Source: Acetobacter musti
Lineage (GTDB): Bacteria > Pseudomonadota > Alphaproteobacteria > Acetobacterales > Acetobacteraceae
Reading direction: 5' to 3'
Length of the DNA: 64,000 bases
Assembly: GCF_011516835.1 (NCBI RefSeq)
Contig: NZ_WOTB01000006.1
Span: forward strand, 124,001-188,000
Each line of letters opens with the position of its first letter. Within the stretch, counting starts at the first letter, position 1. A program made the translations under genes and the position numbers. Shown here piece by piece: positions 54,775-63,347 of the stretch. The notes beneath the pieces were generated by a model. It worked only from the letters and a program-made list of their open reading frames with translations, was not told the origin of the DNA and made no database searches.

Positions 54775-54840
54775 ATGTCCTCTTCTCCGCCACAGCATCC
54801 GGCCGCTCAGCATCTGACGGGAAAGGAGACACGCCTGTGA
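54775..54840 (+). CDS. Possible 21-residue leader peptide coupled to the ATPase-like gene
   Basis: ATG 54775 has a strong Shine-Dalgarno (GGGAG at 54764-54768, 6 bases upstream) and encodes MSSSPPQHPAAQHLTGKETR plus a final Leu. Its stop TGA overlaps the GTG start of the next gene (GTGA). This is the form of a translational coupling ORF. Whether the peptide itself matters is unknown. Confidence 0.35.
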   Translation: MSSSPPQHPAAQHLTGKETRL

Positions 54841-55538
54841 GCAGCCGTCTCTCCGGCCCGATGCTGGAACTCGCAAACGCAACCCCCTTTTTTGAGGACA
54901 GCGGCCTTCCGCCGGTCCCGCTGAACCTGCGGCTGATGCCTGGCGAATGCATGATCGTCGAAACACGCGATATGCTGCGCGCAACCATGTTTGCCGATCT
55001 GTGCTCAGGACTTCTGCCGCTGAATAACGGCACCGTCAAAGTCTGCGGCCTGGACTGGGCCACTCTGGACAACAGACGCAGCAATGCCCTGCGCGGCCGG
55101 ATCGGCCGGATCACCCGTCGCGCAAGCTGGACCAGCCTGTTCGGAACTCACGTGGAACTGATGCTCAGAGAACTGCATCATACGACGCGCTCCATCGAGG
55201 AAATTACCTCTGAAACGCTCCGACTGAGCGAACATTTCGGATTGCCCGGCATCCCCGTGGATGCGGCGCGATATCTTTCCTTTACAGATCAGGCCCGGGC
55301 AAACTGCGTGCGTGCTTTTCTGGGCTCGCCTGATCTTCTCCTGCTCGAAGACCCTCTGGATGGCGGAATGGTCGACCTGTCGGTCCCGTTTCTGGAGAGT
55401 CTGACCGCCGCGCGTGACCGCGGAGCCGCCGCGCTCTGGTTCGTGCGCGATGCCTCCACATGGCAGCCTTACCGGGAAACGGTCAGCGCCCAGTGGAGGC
55501 TTGCGGATGATGGACTCATAACGGTACGGATGCGCTGA
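54837..55538 (+). CDS. Degenerate ABC ATPase homologue (MlaF-position)
   Basis: 233-residue protein with the outline of an ABC ATPase, at the place where mlaF belongs. The outline is kept: MPGECMIVE before the P-loop, CSGLLPLNNGTVKVCGLDW after it, and LLLLEDPLDGG at the Walker B position (167-177). But the P-loop GxxGxGKST is VETRDMLRAT (41-50), with no Lys and no Gly; the signature LSGGQ is LSFTDQ (147-152), Walker B has ED for DE, and the H-loop His is Arg204. ATP hydrolysis looks impossible unless another protein supplies it. AAGGAG is 8 bases before GTG 54837. Overlaps the next gene. Confidence 0.78.
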   Translation: MSSRLSGPMLELANATPFFEDSGLPPVPLNLRLMPGECMIVETRDMLRATMFADLCSGLLPLNNGTVKVCGLDWATLDNRRSNALRGRIGRITRRASWTSLFGTHVELMLRELHHTTRSIEEITSETLRLSEHFGLPGIPVDAARYLSFTDQARANCVRAFLGSPDLLLLEDPLDGGMVDLSVPFLESLTAARDRGAAALWFVRDASTWQPYRETVSAQWRLADDGLITVRMR

Positions 55539-56488
55539 TGTTCCAGATCAGATTAAGGCAGAAAGGCCGCCCCCTTATCCATCTCCGCTATGCGGATGAA
55601 TGGGTCGGACTGCTCGTGCTGGTCAGCCTCGGCCTGTTTGTCGCGGCTGTCATCGAAGCCGGCGTGCTGAGTGACTGGCTGAGCCCGCCGGCCCGCCTGC
55701 GCGTCGTGCTCCCGGAATCGGGCGTCGGTGGCCTTACCGTCGGCGGAGACGTCCAGATTCTCGGAGCCCATGCCGGCACCATCCGGGGAATCAAGCTGAA
55801 CCCGGGCGGTAAAATGTACGCACAGGTCGATCTCGACCCGCAGGTCGAACCATTCCTGCGGCGCGACAGCAAAGCCGTGATCCGCAAGCAGTTCGTCGTC
55901 GCCGGCGCCAGCTATCTGGATCTGACCCGTGGCTCCGGTGAACCGATGAACTGGGAATACGCCGTCATCGACGCCGTAACCGAACCCAGCCCGACCGACA
56001 TGATCACGCAGACCCTGAAAGATATTCAGGCGCAGGTGATGCCCGCCATCGCAAGCGCCCGGCACATGATGGCCCAGTTCGATGAGACGATCACCGACAT
56101 GCATGCCGGCAAAGGAAGCGTCGGACAGCTGATGACGGATGACAAACTCATCCGCCAGGCCGAAGCGACCATCGTTTCGCTCAACGACGTGATCAATCGC
56201 CTGAAACCACAGGAAGAACAGCTGAAAGCGATCCTGACGAAAACCGACGCCACCATGGCCAACGTAAAATCGGCAACCGGAGATCTGAAAAAAGCCACGC
56301 CACGGCTTCCGTCCATCACCAGGAGCACCGATGAAGCTCTTGCCGATGTCCCCGCGTTGCTGACACAGGCCCAGACCACGCTCTACACATTGCAGAAACT
56401 GACCGATCAGTTGCGTGGCCTGTGGCTGCTCGGCGGTCACAAAACCTCGCAGGCTCATCGTCTGCCGGCCCATCGGGTGGCGCCATGA
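55538..56488 (+). CDS. mlaD: MlaD/MCE-domain substrate-binding protein
   Basis: 316-residue protein. One N-terminal membrane helix (about 25-43, LLVLVSLGLFVAAVIEAG), a single MCE domain (about 53-135: LPESGVGGLTVGGDVQILGAH; GASYLDLTRGSGEPM), then a long helical region (about 150-290) of the kind that forms the channel-like extension in MCE proteins, with several Gln/Lys/Thr heptads. Start overlaps the stop of the ATPase-like gene (TGATG) and its own stop overlaps the following lipoprotein gene (ATGA). Confidence 0.9.
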   Translation: MFQIRLRQKGRPLIHLRYADEWVGLLVLVSLGLFVAAVIEAGVLSDWLSPPARLRVVLPESGVGGLTVGGDVQILGAHAGTIRGIKLNPGGKMYAQVDLDPQVEPFLRRDSKAVIRKQFVVAGASYLDLTRGSGEPMNWEYAVIDAVTEPSPTDMITQTLKDIQAQVMPAIASARHMMAQFDETITDMHAGKGSVGQLMTDDKLIRQAEATIVSLNDVINRLKPQEEQLKAILTKTDATMANVKSATGDLKKATPRLPSITRSTDEALADVPALLTQAQTTLYTLQKLTDQLRGLWLLGGHKTSQAHRLPAHRVAP

Positions 56489-57504
56489 TGTACAGATATG
56501 CGGCATTCCGCCTTTCCGTCATCCTGATCCCGCTCTGGACAGGCCTGTCCGGATGCGGAGGCGCCACCAGAGACGAAACCGTTCAGGATCAGGACACCGC
56601 CTGGACACAGGCCATGGACGCCGGACGTGAAGCTCTGGCCATCGAGCGCTATTCGGTCGCTGAACGGGAATACCGGGAAGCCGCGCGTCTCGCACTCCGT
56701 AGGGATGATCCGTCAGCCATCGACGATGCCGCCTACAACCTGGCGGTCACACAACTCGCCGCCGGAGAGGCGGCGCAGGCCCTGGTAACAGTGCAGCAGG
56801 CCCGTGAGACGCTGAAAATGCGGGCTGGCCAGAGCGCTTCCGTCCCCGGCGGCATGCCTGGCTCGTCAGCTTCAGTCAGCCCGGCAAAATCACCCGCCAC
56901 CGGAACCACGTCAGGCGGAACCACATCAGGTCCCGACGCCGGCGGCCTGGATCTCGTCGCCTCAGCCGCGCTCTACCGTCTTGGCCGGCTCGACGAAGCC
57001 GCCCCGCTCGCCGGCCAGGCATCCCTGTCAGGACAGACCGATATCGCACTGCGGGGCTCGTTCATCGCAGGCCTCATCGCAGCCGGTCGCAATGACAGCA
57101 TGACCCTGAACGCCAGCATCCGGACACTGGCCGCCGTGCGTCCTCCGCAATCGGCCGTGCTGCGCGGCGATCTGGCTGAACTGAAAGCGCTGGCCTCCCT
57201 GAATACAGATCCGGCTGTCGCCATGTCTCTCGCCGCCAGTTCGGTCGATCTGCGCCGTGAAACAGGAGACTACCGGGCCATGGCACGCGCCCTGTCCGTC
57301 GAGGCGCAGGCAGCGCGGGCAGCCGGGCAGGGGGCAAAAGCCTCGGCGTTGCTGGCCCAGGCCGCACAGAGTCTCGGCGCGCGTGGCGGAGGCGATGGCA
57401 CCGACCCTCTGGCGAACCGTTATATGAGCGACGCACAGCTCTCCGTACCCCTGCAGCCTTTCGATATCAAGGATGTCTCACATGATTCGACAACCACCCG
57501 CTGA
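56485..57504 (+). CDS. TPR-like lipoprotein of the Mla-type operon
   Basis: 339-residue lipoprotein: signal with PLWTGLSGCGG puts the lipidated cysteine at Cys24. The mature part reads as tetratricopeptide-like helices (AREALAIERYSVAEREYREAARLAL; AAYNLAVTQLAAGEAAQALV), interrupted by a Ser/Gly/Thr-rich loop (about 115-160), and a second helical block (about 165-315). Gene overlaps mlaD by four bases. Its place in the operon suggests an outer-membrane or periplasmic partner of the transporter, instead of MlaA or MlaC, which are missing here. Confidence 0.75.
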   Translation: MMYRYAAFRLSVILIPLWTGLSGCGGATRDETVQDQDTAWTQAMDAGREALAIERYSVAEREYREAARLALRRDDPSAIDDAAYNLAVTQLAAGEAAQALVTVQQARETLKMRAGQSASVPGGMPGSSASVSPAKSPATGTTSGGTTSGPDAGGLDLVASAALYRLGRLDEAAPLAGQASLSGQTDIALRGSFIAGLIAAGRNDSMTLNASIRTLAAVRPPQSAVLRGDLAELKALASLNTDPAVAMSLAASSVDLRRETGDYRAMARALSVEAQAARAAGQGAKASALLAQAAQSLGARGGGDGTDPLANRYMSDAQLSVPLQPFDIKDVSHDSTTTR

Positions 57505-57715
57505 CCGGCACGGCGTCGCCCGGCCCGTACCGACCATGAGAGCAGCCGGAAAATGGGCACGATGCGCCCTCCTGCTGACCTCCCTCGCGGGACTGGCCGC
57601 CTGCGCGGATGATATAGGCGGAGGTCATGGCCAGCTTCATCCGAAGCATCACCACGGGCAGAAAGCACCTAAGTGGTTCGTGCCTCCGGCAGTTAAATCA
57701 ACGGACCAGCAATAA
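57482..57715 (+). CDS. Small His-rich lipoprotein
   Basis: 77-residue lipoprotein. Start at ATG 57482 because AAGGA lies 8 bases upstream, inside the end of the previous gene; an in-frame ATG at 57536 begins directly at the signal peptide. ARCALLLTSLAGLAAC is the signal and lipobox. The short mature part is rich in His and Lys (HPKHHHGQK) and could bind metal or nucleic acid, or be a short linker. Last gene of the operon. Confidence 0.65.
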   Translation: MIRQPPADRHGVARPVPTMRAAGKWARCALLLTSLAGLAACADDIGGGHGQLHPKHHHGQKAPKWFVPPAVKSTDQQ

Positions 57716-57762
57716 ATCAGAGGACCGGTAAAGCGACCGCCCGACAGTCATTGGAAGAATGC

Positions 57763-59205
57763 CTACTGGGAAAGGTGCAGACCAATATCGGCGATGATGG
57801 AACTGAATGTCGTGCTCACCGCCGACTGAATCGCCGGTCCGTCTTCCGCCTCAATGTAATCGTCGCTGCTTGTCGCGCATGTTTCCATGGTGTTCTGCAT
57901 CGAATCAGCTCCGGTGCCATTATAAGGCGCGACAAGCGTTTCATATTGCCCGTCCGTATCGGTGACCGGGTAGTAAGGAGCCCATATGGAAAACAGCCTT
58001 ACGCCCGCCGCCTTGAGAGAGGTGCAGCCGGAAGAATAAGCCGTATCGACCATCCGGTTCCACAGATTATCCGTGTAGACGTCCTCCGCTCCGTCCGACA
58101 AAAAGACAACGTAAGTCCGCATGGCCGAGGCCGACGATCCGTCACCAATATTGGTCAGACTGCTCTGCACATTGCCTAAAGCGGTAGTGGTCTTCGTGTA
58201 CCCATAGTTTGTGACACTGTAAGGTGGCGTCCAGTTCGTCGCGGCTTCAATATCGATATTTTCAGCGGCGGCGGCGGCAGCACTCATGTCTGTCGTCGGC
58301 GCCAGCATCTGAGTAAAGCCTGTCCCGAACGTATAAATTCCAACCGAAAAATTTGCCCTGCTGTCGGTCGCATATTCGGCGAGCTGACTGATGAACGTCT
58401 GAACAGCCTCATTCACATAATCAATCTTAAGCTGAATCCCGAGCGTTTTCGCGGTCGCCCGTCTGTCGCACGGAATCGTGGTGGAATGCCTGCCAGACCT
58501 GGTGGAACTGGTTGCAGCCGTGCAACTGGTCGTCGCTTTTGAATAGCCATTCGGATCATGGCAGGCAAAAGCACACTGTATCTGGCTGCTGGACGCCAGC
58601 TCCGAAATCGCGCTGGTCGTCCCGCCGATCCCCATCGAATTCGAAACATCGACAACGAAGATCACCTGAAAATATCTTGACCCTTCCGCCATCGTTGCCG
58701 TCGACGTCACAGATATCGTCGTGCTCGCCGCACTCCGGAACGCCGGGAACAGCGCAGCCTGAGTCAGATTCAGCTTCACGGTCACGGATGCCGAATACGC
58801 CGAAGTCTGGGTAATCGTGACCGATGCTGAAGGAAGAGATGAAAGACCCGCGCCCTGATAATTGCTGAGCACAGCGCTTTCCGCCGCGCTCTGGGCAATG
58901 CCCTGCATACTCCCCGATGTTGAGGAGGAAGAGCCCGTGGACGCCGCCAGATAAGCATTTGTCTGTTTCGTCGCCGCAAGTGCCGCCGCATCCGCCACTG
59001 CCTGCAGAGCAACACGTGTATTGACAATCTGCCCGATATCGACCGCGCCCCCGATCGCGATCAGAAGAGGCACGAAAGCGACTGCGGCAATCGCCAGCAC
59101 ATTACCGCCTCGGCTGCCACCGAAACGACCGTCCGCGAAAGTCTTACGAAGGCAATGGCGAAGCCATCTCTCCGGCCGGCGCAGAAGTCGGTACAGAGTA
59201 TGCAT
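57763..59205 (-). CDS. TadE/TadG-like protein with von Willebrand factor A domain
   Basis: 480-residue exported protein. Basic N-terminus, then one membrane helix (about 35-55) with GGNVLAIAAVAFVPLLIAIG, the type IV pilin-like start of TadE/TadG pseudopilins, followed by the Ala-rich helix DIGQIVNTRVALQAVADAAALAATKQ. A von Willebrand A domain with MIDAS motif DVSNS at 186-190 follows. TadG-like proteins accompany Flp/Tad pili, but no other tad genes are in the window, so it may be an orphan surface protein. ATG 59205; TTG 59208 is directly before it. Confidence 0.85.
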   Translation of the reverse strand: MHTLYRLLRRPERWLRHCLRKTFADGRFGGSRGGNVLAIAAVAFVPLLIAIGGAVDIGQIVNTRVALQAVADAAALAATKQTNAYLAASTGSSSSTSGSMQGIAQSAAESAVLSNYQGAGLSSLPSASVTITQTSAYSASVTVKLNLTQAALFPAFRSAASTTISVTSTATMAEGSRYFQVIFVVDVSNSMGIGGTTSAISELASSSQIQCAFACHDPNGYSKATTSCTAATSSTRSGRHSTTIPCDRRATAKTLGIQLKIDYVNEAVQTFISQLAEYATDSRANFSVGIYTFGTGFTQMLAPTTDMSAAAAAAENIDIEAATNWTPPYSVTNYGYTKTTTALGNVQSSLTNIGDGSSASAMRTYVVFLSDGAEDVYTDNLWNRMVDTAYSSGCTSLKAAGVRLFSIWAPYYPVTDTDGQYETLVAPYNGTGADSMQNTMETCATSSDDYIEAEDGPAIQSAVSTTFSSIIADIGLHLSQ

Positions 59206-59289
59206 CAAAGCGGCAGCTCACATTCTGTCTGCCGCTTAATTAAAGAGCGTTTTTTAAAACCGGGTTAAAGGTTTACCGATCCAGGCATC

Positions 59290-60774
59290 TCAGCCTTCGG
59301 TTGCGCCGACCGCCGAATGCCGGGCCAGAAAAGCCGCGCTCGCTTCGTTCAGGCCCACGACACGCACAGCATGGCCCTTCTCACGCAGTTTGCTGACGAT
59401 CGTCTCCATCGCGCCCACCGCCGTGATGTCCCACAGATGCGCCTCATGCAGATCCAGAATGATATCGCGGGGATGAGCCGGCACGCCGTCTGATCCCCCG
59501 GCCATATCGTCATAAGCAATGGCGTCCTCCAGCAGTTCGGAAGACGCAAAAAACACTTCCCCCGTCACCACATAGCGACGCACCCCATTCACCGGATCGA
59601 GTGAAGCCTCCACGCGCAGCATGGAGGATACGCTGGACGCGAAAAACACGCCGCTCAGCAGCACCCCGGCCGCAACGCCCGCGGCCAAATCATGTGTCAG
59701 CACGACAACGATCACAGTCACCACCATGACCGTGCTCGTCAGGCGGGGATGGGTCGCCAGTTCACGCAGCGAAGACCAGGAGAATGTACTGACCGAAACC
59801 ATGATCATGATCGCCACCAGCGCCGCCACAGGCACCCGCGCCACCAGAGGTCGCAGCATCACCATCAGCACAAGCAGGAACACACCGGCCATCAGAGTGG
59901 ACAGACGCCCGCGTCCGCCATAGCGCACATTCCCGACCGTCTGCCCGATCATCCCGCAACCGCCAATCCCGCCGAACAGACCGGCCGCGATATTCGCCAT
60001 CCCGAGACCGACGGATTCCCGCCGCTTGTTCGACGGAGTTCCCGTCAGATCGTCCACCACCCGCGCCGTCATCAGGCTTTCAAGAACACCGACCATCGCC
60101 ATGGCCAGCGCATAGGGAAAAACAATCCCGGCCGTCTCCATCGAAACTGGCAGATGCGGAAGCGCGAAAGAGGGCAGACCGTCCGGCAGATGCCCCAGAT
60201 CGGCAACCGTCGCCACAGGCATCGGATGCACGGCAACGATCACCGTCAGCACCGCTATGCAGATAAGCGGCGATGGAATCGCCGAAAACACGCGCGGAAC
60301 CAGATAGATGATCGCAAGCCCCAGACCAATCAGCGCCCAGGTGTGCCACGTCACATGCAGCATATGCGGCACCTGCGCGGAAAAAATCAGAATTGCCAGT
60401 GCGTTGACGAACCCGGTTCGTACAGGACGTGAGACAAAACGCATCAGCACCTGCAGATTCAGCAGGCCAAAAACGATCTGAATCACCCCTGAAAGCAAAG
60501 TGGCCGCAAGCAGGTACTGCACGCCATACCCGTGGACCAGTCCCGCCGCGACAAGCGCGACCGAACCCGCCGCCGCTGAAATCATCGCCGGTCGGCCGCC
60601 CGCAAAAGCAATCACGACACTGATCACGAAGGACGCATAAAGTCCGACAGAAGGATCGACACCGGCCACAAACGCGAAGGCGATAACTTCCGGAATAAGG
60701 GCGAACGTCGCGACCAGACCGGCAAGGCATTCACGGACAGGGCTGGCTTTCCAGCCATCAGCAAAAAAAGTCAT
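59290..60774 (-). CDS. SulP-family anion transporter with STAS domain
   Basis: 494-residue transporter with about 12-14 helices and a C-terminal STAS domain (about 400-490; VTGEVFFASSELLEDAIAY; HPRDIILDLHEAHLWDITA). Start pattern LAGLVATFALIPEVIAFAFVAGVDPSVGLYASF is characteristic of SulP. Known relatives carry sulfate, bicarbonate or dicarboxylates. Start at ATG 60774 with CGGAAA upstream; the frame stays open to 60825. Substrate uncertain. Confidence 0.93.
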   Translation of the reverse strand: MTFFADGWKASPVRECLAGLVATFALIPEVIAFAFVAGVDPSVGLYASFVISVVIAFAGGRPAMISAAAGSVALVAAGLVHGYGVQYLLAATLLSGVIQIVFGLLNLQVLMRFVSRPVRTGFVNALAILIFSAQVPHMLHVTWHTWALIGLGLAIIYLVPRVFSAIPSPLICIAVLTVIVAVHPMPVATVADLGHLPDGLPSFALPHLPVSMETAGIVFPYALAMAMVGVLESLMTARVVDDLTGTPSNKRRESVGLGMANIAAGLFGGIGGCGMIGQTVGNVRYGGRGRLSTLMAGVFLLVLMVMLRPLVARVPVAALVAIMIMVSVSTFSWSSLRELATHPRLTSTVMVVTVIVVVLTHDLAAGVAAGVLLSGVFFASSVSSMLRVEASLDPVNGVRRYVVTGEVFFASSELLEDAIAYDDMAGGSDGVPAHPRDIILDLHEAHLWDITAVGAMETIVSKLREKGHAVRVVGLNEASAAFLARHSAVGATEG

Positions 60775-60898
60775 ACGGTTTCCGGAAGATCGGAAGATGG
60801 AATGACAGCCTGGCGCAATTCTCATCCTCAGATTAAAGATTATGTCGTAACACTATGATTTTAAAATATATACTTACAGAGAACCATATCCGGACAGA

Positions 60899-62530
60899 TT
60901 ACGCGACATGCTGCTTCGCCGCAGCCATCCCCCGCAGTCGCGCCGCCACACGCTCAGCCACGGAACCCCAGTCCCGTGGCCGCTCCTGCCGGATGATCGT
61001 CAGATCCGGATACCAGACAGAGTCCTCACGACCGGAAAGCCACCGCCAGCAATTGTCAAAACGATCCATCAGCAGCACAGGCCGACCCAGCGCCCCGGCC
61101 AGATGAACGACCGAAGTATCGACCGATACCAGCACATCGAGCCCCATCATCAGAGCCGCCGTGTCATCCATGCTGCCGATCTGATCCGTCGGATCATACA
61201 GACGCATGCCCTCCGGCGGATTCAGCGCCTGTTCCGCATACGGCCCCTTCTGGAGACTGATGAGATTGATGCCCGGAATACGTCCGAGCGGCGCCATCGC
61301 CGCAAGAGAGGCCGACCGCCGCCTGTCAACCATATGGGCAGGCGTTTGATCCGGACGGGGAGAACCACCCCAGACAAGCCCGACATTCAGCCGGCCATTC
61401 CGGGGCAGAAAACGTCCCATCCGCTGCACCTTCCCCGGATCGGCACGAAGATAGGGAACCGGATCACCCATGCTGTCCGGCGTTCCGACAAAAACCCGGG
61501 GCAGGCTGATAAACGGGCAGTGCCAGTCAAAAGCCGGCGTTCTGCCGCCAACCTGAACCACGGACACACAGTCGATCCGCCGGCACAGATCACCAAGCTC
61601 CTCCGGCACCCAGAGATGCAGAATGGCGCCGCGACGGGCGAGGGGAGCAAGATAGCGGAGATACATAATCGTATCCCCCAGCCCCTCTTCCTGCGTGATC
61701 AGGATACGTTTCCCGCGCAGATCCAGCCCGTCAGTGAGAGACGGCAGAAGCGTCGCACGCGGCAGATCGCTGTGCCCGGGCAGTTTCAGACGCCATTCGT
61801 GCTCCGACCAGCCCTGGGCGAACCGCCCGGCCTTCAGAAGTGCAATGGAATAATTAAGCCGGATCTGCGCATCAGCCGGCCGTTCCTGAATGGCGGTCCG
61901 GTAAAGATCAATCGCCTCGTCCGACCGGTTCTGAGCCGAATAGATACAGGCAAGATTCGAAATCGCGCTGGGATTTCCGGGAGTCATCTTCAGCACCTCG
62001 TTGAAGATGTCGATCGCAGCATCGATATCCCCGCGCTCGGCAAGCGCGATCGCCTTCAGATTCAGCGCATAAGTCGCAGACGGCCTGATCTCCAGACTCT
62101 TCGTCAGAACCCCGACCGCCTCATCCAGACGCCCCATCTGCGACAGCACGTCCCCCAGAGCGTCATAAAGACGGGCGTCATGCGGCGCCAGCCGGAGCAT
62201 GACCCGCAACACACGCTCGGCTTCCGGTCGCCGGTCGAACCGCGCGAACATGTCAACAAGATCATGTCCCGGATGTTTGTTGCCAGGGCTGGCCAGTCCT
62301 GAAGCCACCATCAGCTCCGCAGCCTTTTCAGACCGCCCGGTTCCGGCACAGGCAAATGCGTATAAAAGGTCCGCCCGGTCATCACCTTTCTCAGCAAAAG
62401 GCTCCAGCGCGGCCCTGGGTGCCTCAAACCGGCCTTCGTGGATTTCCACATAAGCCCGGCGCAGAAGCGTATCATCGGCTCTGACGGACTGCCCCGTCGT
62501 TGTGCGGGATGGGGCAGGGGGGCTGACCAT
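60899..62530 (-). CDS. TPR domain - glycosyltransferase protein (GT9/GT41-like)
   Basis: 543-residue protein. Residues about 24-235 are tetratricopeptide repeats (LYDALGDVLSQMGRLDEAVGVLTKSLEIRP and copies), and about 260-540 resemble a GT-B glycosyltransferase of the heptosyltransferase-like type: LITQEEGLGDTIMYLRYLAPLA, GLVWGGSPRP, and LMMGLDVLVSVDTSVVHLAGALGRPV. Similar TPR-glycosyltransferases modify proteins such as flagellin (FlmG in Caulobacter), and flagellar genes are in this window, but no link is shown. Precedes carD by 16 bp (minus strand). Confidence 0.85.
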   Translation of the reverse strand: MVSPPAPSRTTTGQSVRADDTLLRRAYVEIHEGRFEAPRAALEPFAEKGDDRADLLYAFACAGTGRSEKAAELMVASGLASPGNKHPGHDLVDMFARFDRRPEAERVLRVMLRLAPHDARLYDALGDVLSQMGRLDEAVGVLTKSLEIRPSATYALNLKAIALAERGDIDAAIDIFNEVLKMTPGNPSAISNLACIYSAQNRSDEAIDLYRTAIQERPADAQIRLNYSIALLKAGRFAQGWSEHEWRLKLPGHSDLPRATLLPSLTDGLDLRGKRILITQEEGLGDTIMYLRYLAPLARRGAILHLWVPEELGDLCRRIDCVSVVQVGGRTPAFDWHCPFISLPRVFVGTPDSMGDPVPYLRADPGKVQRMGRFLPRNGRLNVGLVWGGSPRPDQTPAHMVDRRRSASLAAMAPLGRIPGINLISLQKGPYAEQALNPPEGMRLYDPTDQIGSMDDTAALMMGLDVLVSVDTSVVHLAGALGRPVLLMDRFDNCWRWLSGREDSVWYPDLTIIRQERPRDWGSVAERVAARLRGMAAAKQHVA

Positions 62531-62546
62531 CTTCAGAACCCTGTAA

Positions 62547-63137
62547 TCAGGCCGCTTTCATCACGGCAGTCAGAGACTGCAGCACATCAGCGGGCTCTTT
62601 CTTCTCAAGAACCGCAACCTCAGCCACGAACCGCTCCTGAGCCGCCTCGAACAGTTTGCGCTCCGAAAAACTGCCATCCAGACTGTCCACATTACGTCGC
62701 AGATCCCGCAGAACCTCCGCGATCTGCACCAGGTCACCGGAATTGATTTTTTCCTGATAAGCCACGGCACGACGCGCCCACATGCCTTTGCTCACATGAG
62801 GCTTGCCCTTGATGATCGCCATCGCCTTATCAACGATCTCGCGTGACACAATCTTGCGAAGGCCCGCCTTGCGCGCCTTGGCAAGCGGAATACGCAGCGT
62901 CATCTGGTTTCCCGGAAAGGAAATCTGGATGACTTCCAGCTTCGTGCCCGCAATCTCGTCAACACCGATGCGGTCAACGCGTCCAACACCGTGAGCGGCG
63001 TAAACGATGGAATCGCCTTCCTGAAAAGGATCCTCGTCCTTGATTTTAGTCTTCGCCTGCGCGGCAGTCGTCGCTGCCGCTGTGCGTGCCATGGCGTCTG
63101 TAACGCCGCCCTTCGGTGGAGATCTGAATGTGCTCAT
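62547..63137 (-). CDS. CarD-family transcriptional regulator
   Basis: 196-residue RNA polymerase-binding regulator. N-terminal polymerase-interacting domain (about 40-98): FQEGDSIVYAAHGVGRVDRIGVDEI; C-terminal helical DNA-binding part: RIPLAKARKAGLRKIVS and GMWARRAVAYQEKINSGDLVQIAEVLRDL, typical of CarD/CdnL. Alphaproteobacterial CdnL supports growth-related promoters. ATG 63137 gives the shorter sensible start; the first 40 residues are Ala/Thr-rich and look unstructured. The TPR-glycosyltransferase gene follows 16 bp downstream. Confidence 0.93.
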   Translation of the reverse strand: MSTFRSPPKGGVTDAMARTAAATTAAQAKTKIKDEDPFQEGDSIVYAAHGVGRVDRIGVDEIAGTKLEVIQISFPGNQMTLRIPLAKARKAGLRKIVSREIVDKAMAIIKGKPHVSKGMWARRAVAYQEKINSGDLVQIAEVLRDLRRNVDSLDGSFSERKLFEAAQERFVAEVAVLEKKEPADVLQSLTAVMKAA

Positions 63138-63347
63138 AGGGCCTGTCTTTAACACAAAAACACGCTCATGTCTCGCGGGTTAAGTCAAACTTCGTCCGGG
63201 CAGGCACCCCGTGCTTCAGTAACATCCTCCGTTACACACAGATTACCACGTCCGAAACATCCCGGTTCCGCCATGAACGTCACGATAACGTTCCGAAACC
63301 TGAAATGTTCCCGGATTTTTTACTATGGCTCTTCTTCGTTCAGAAGA

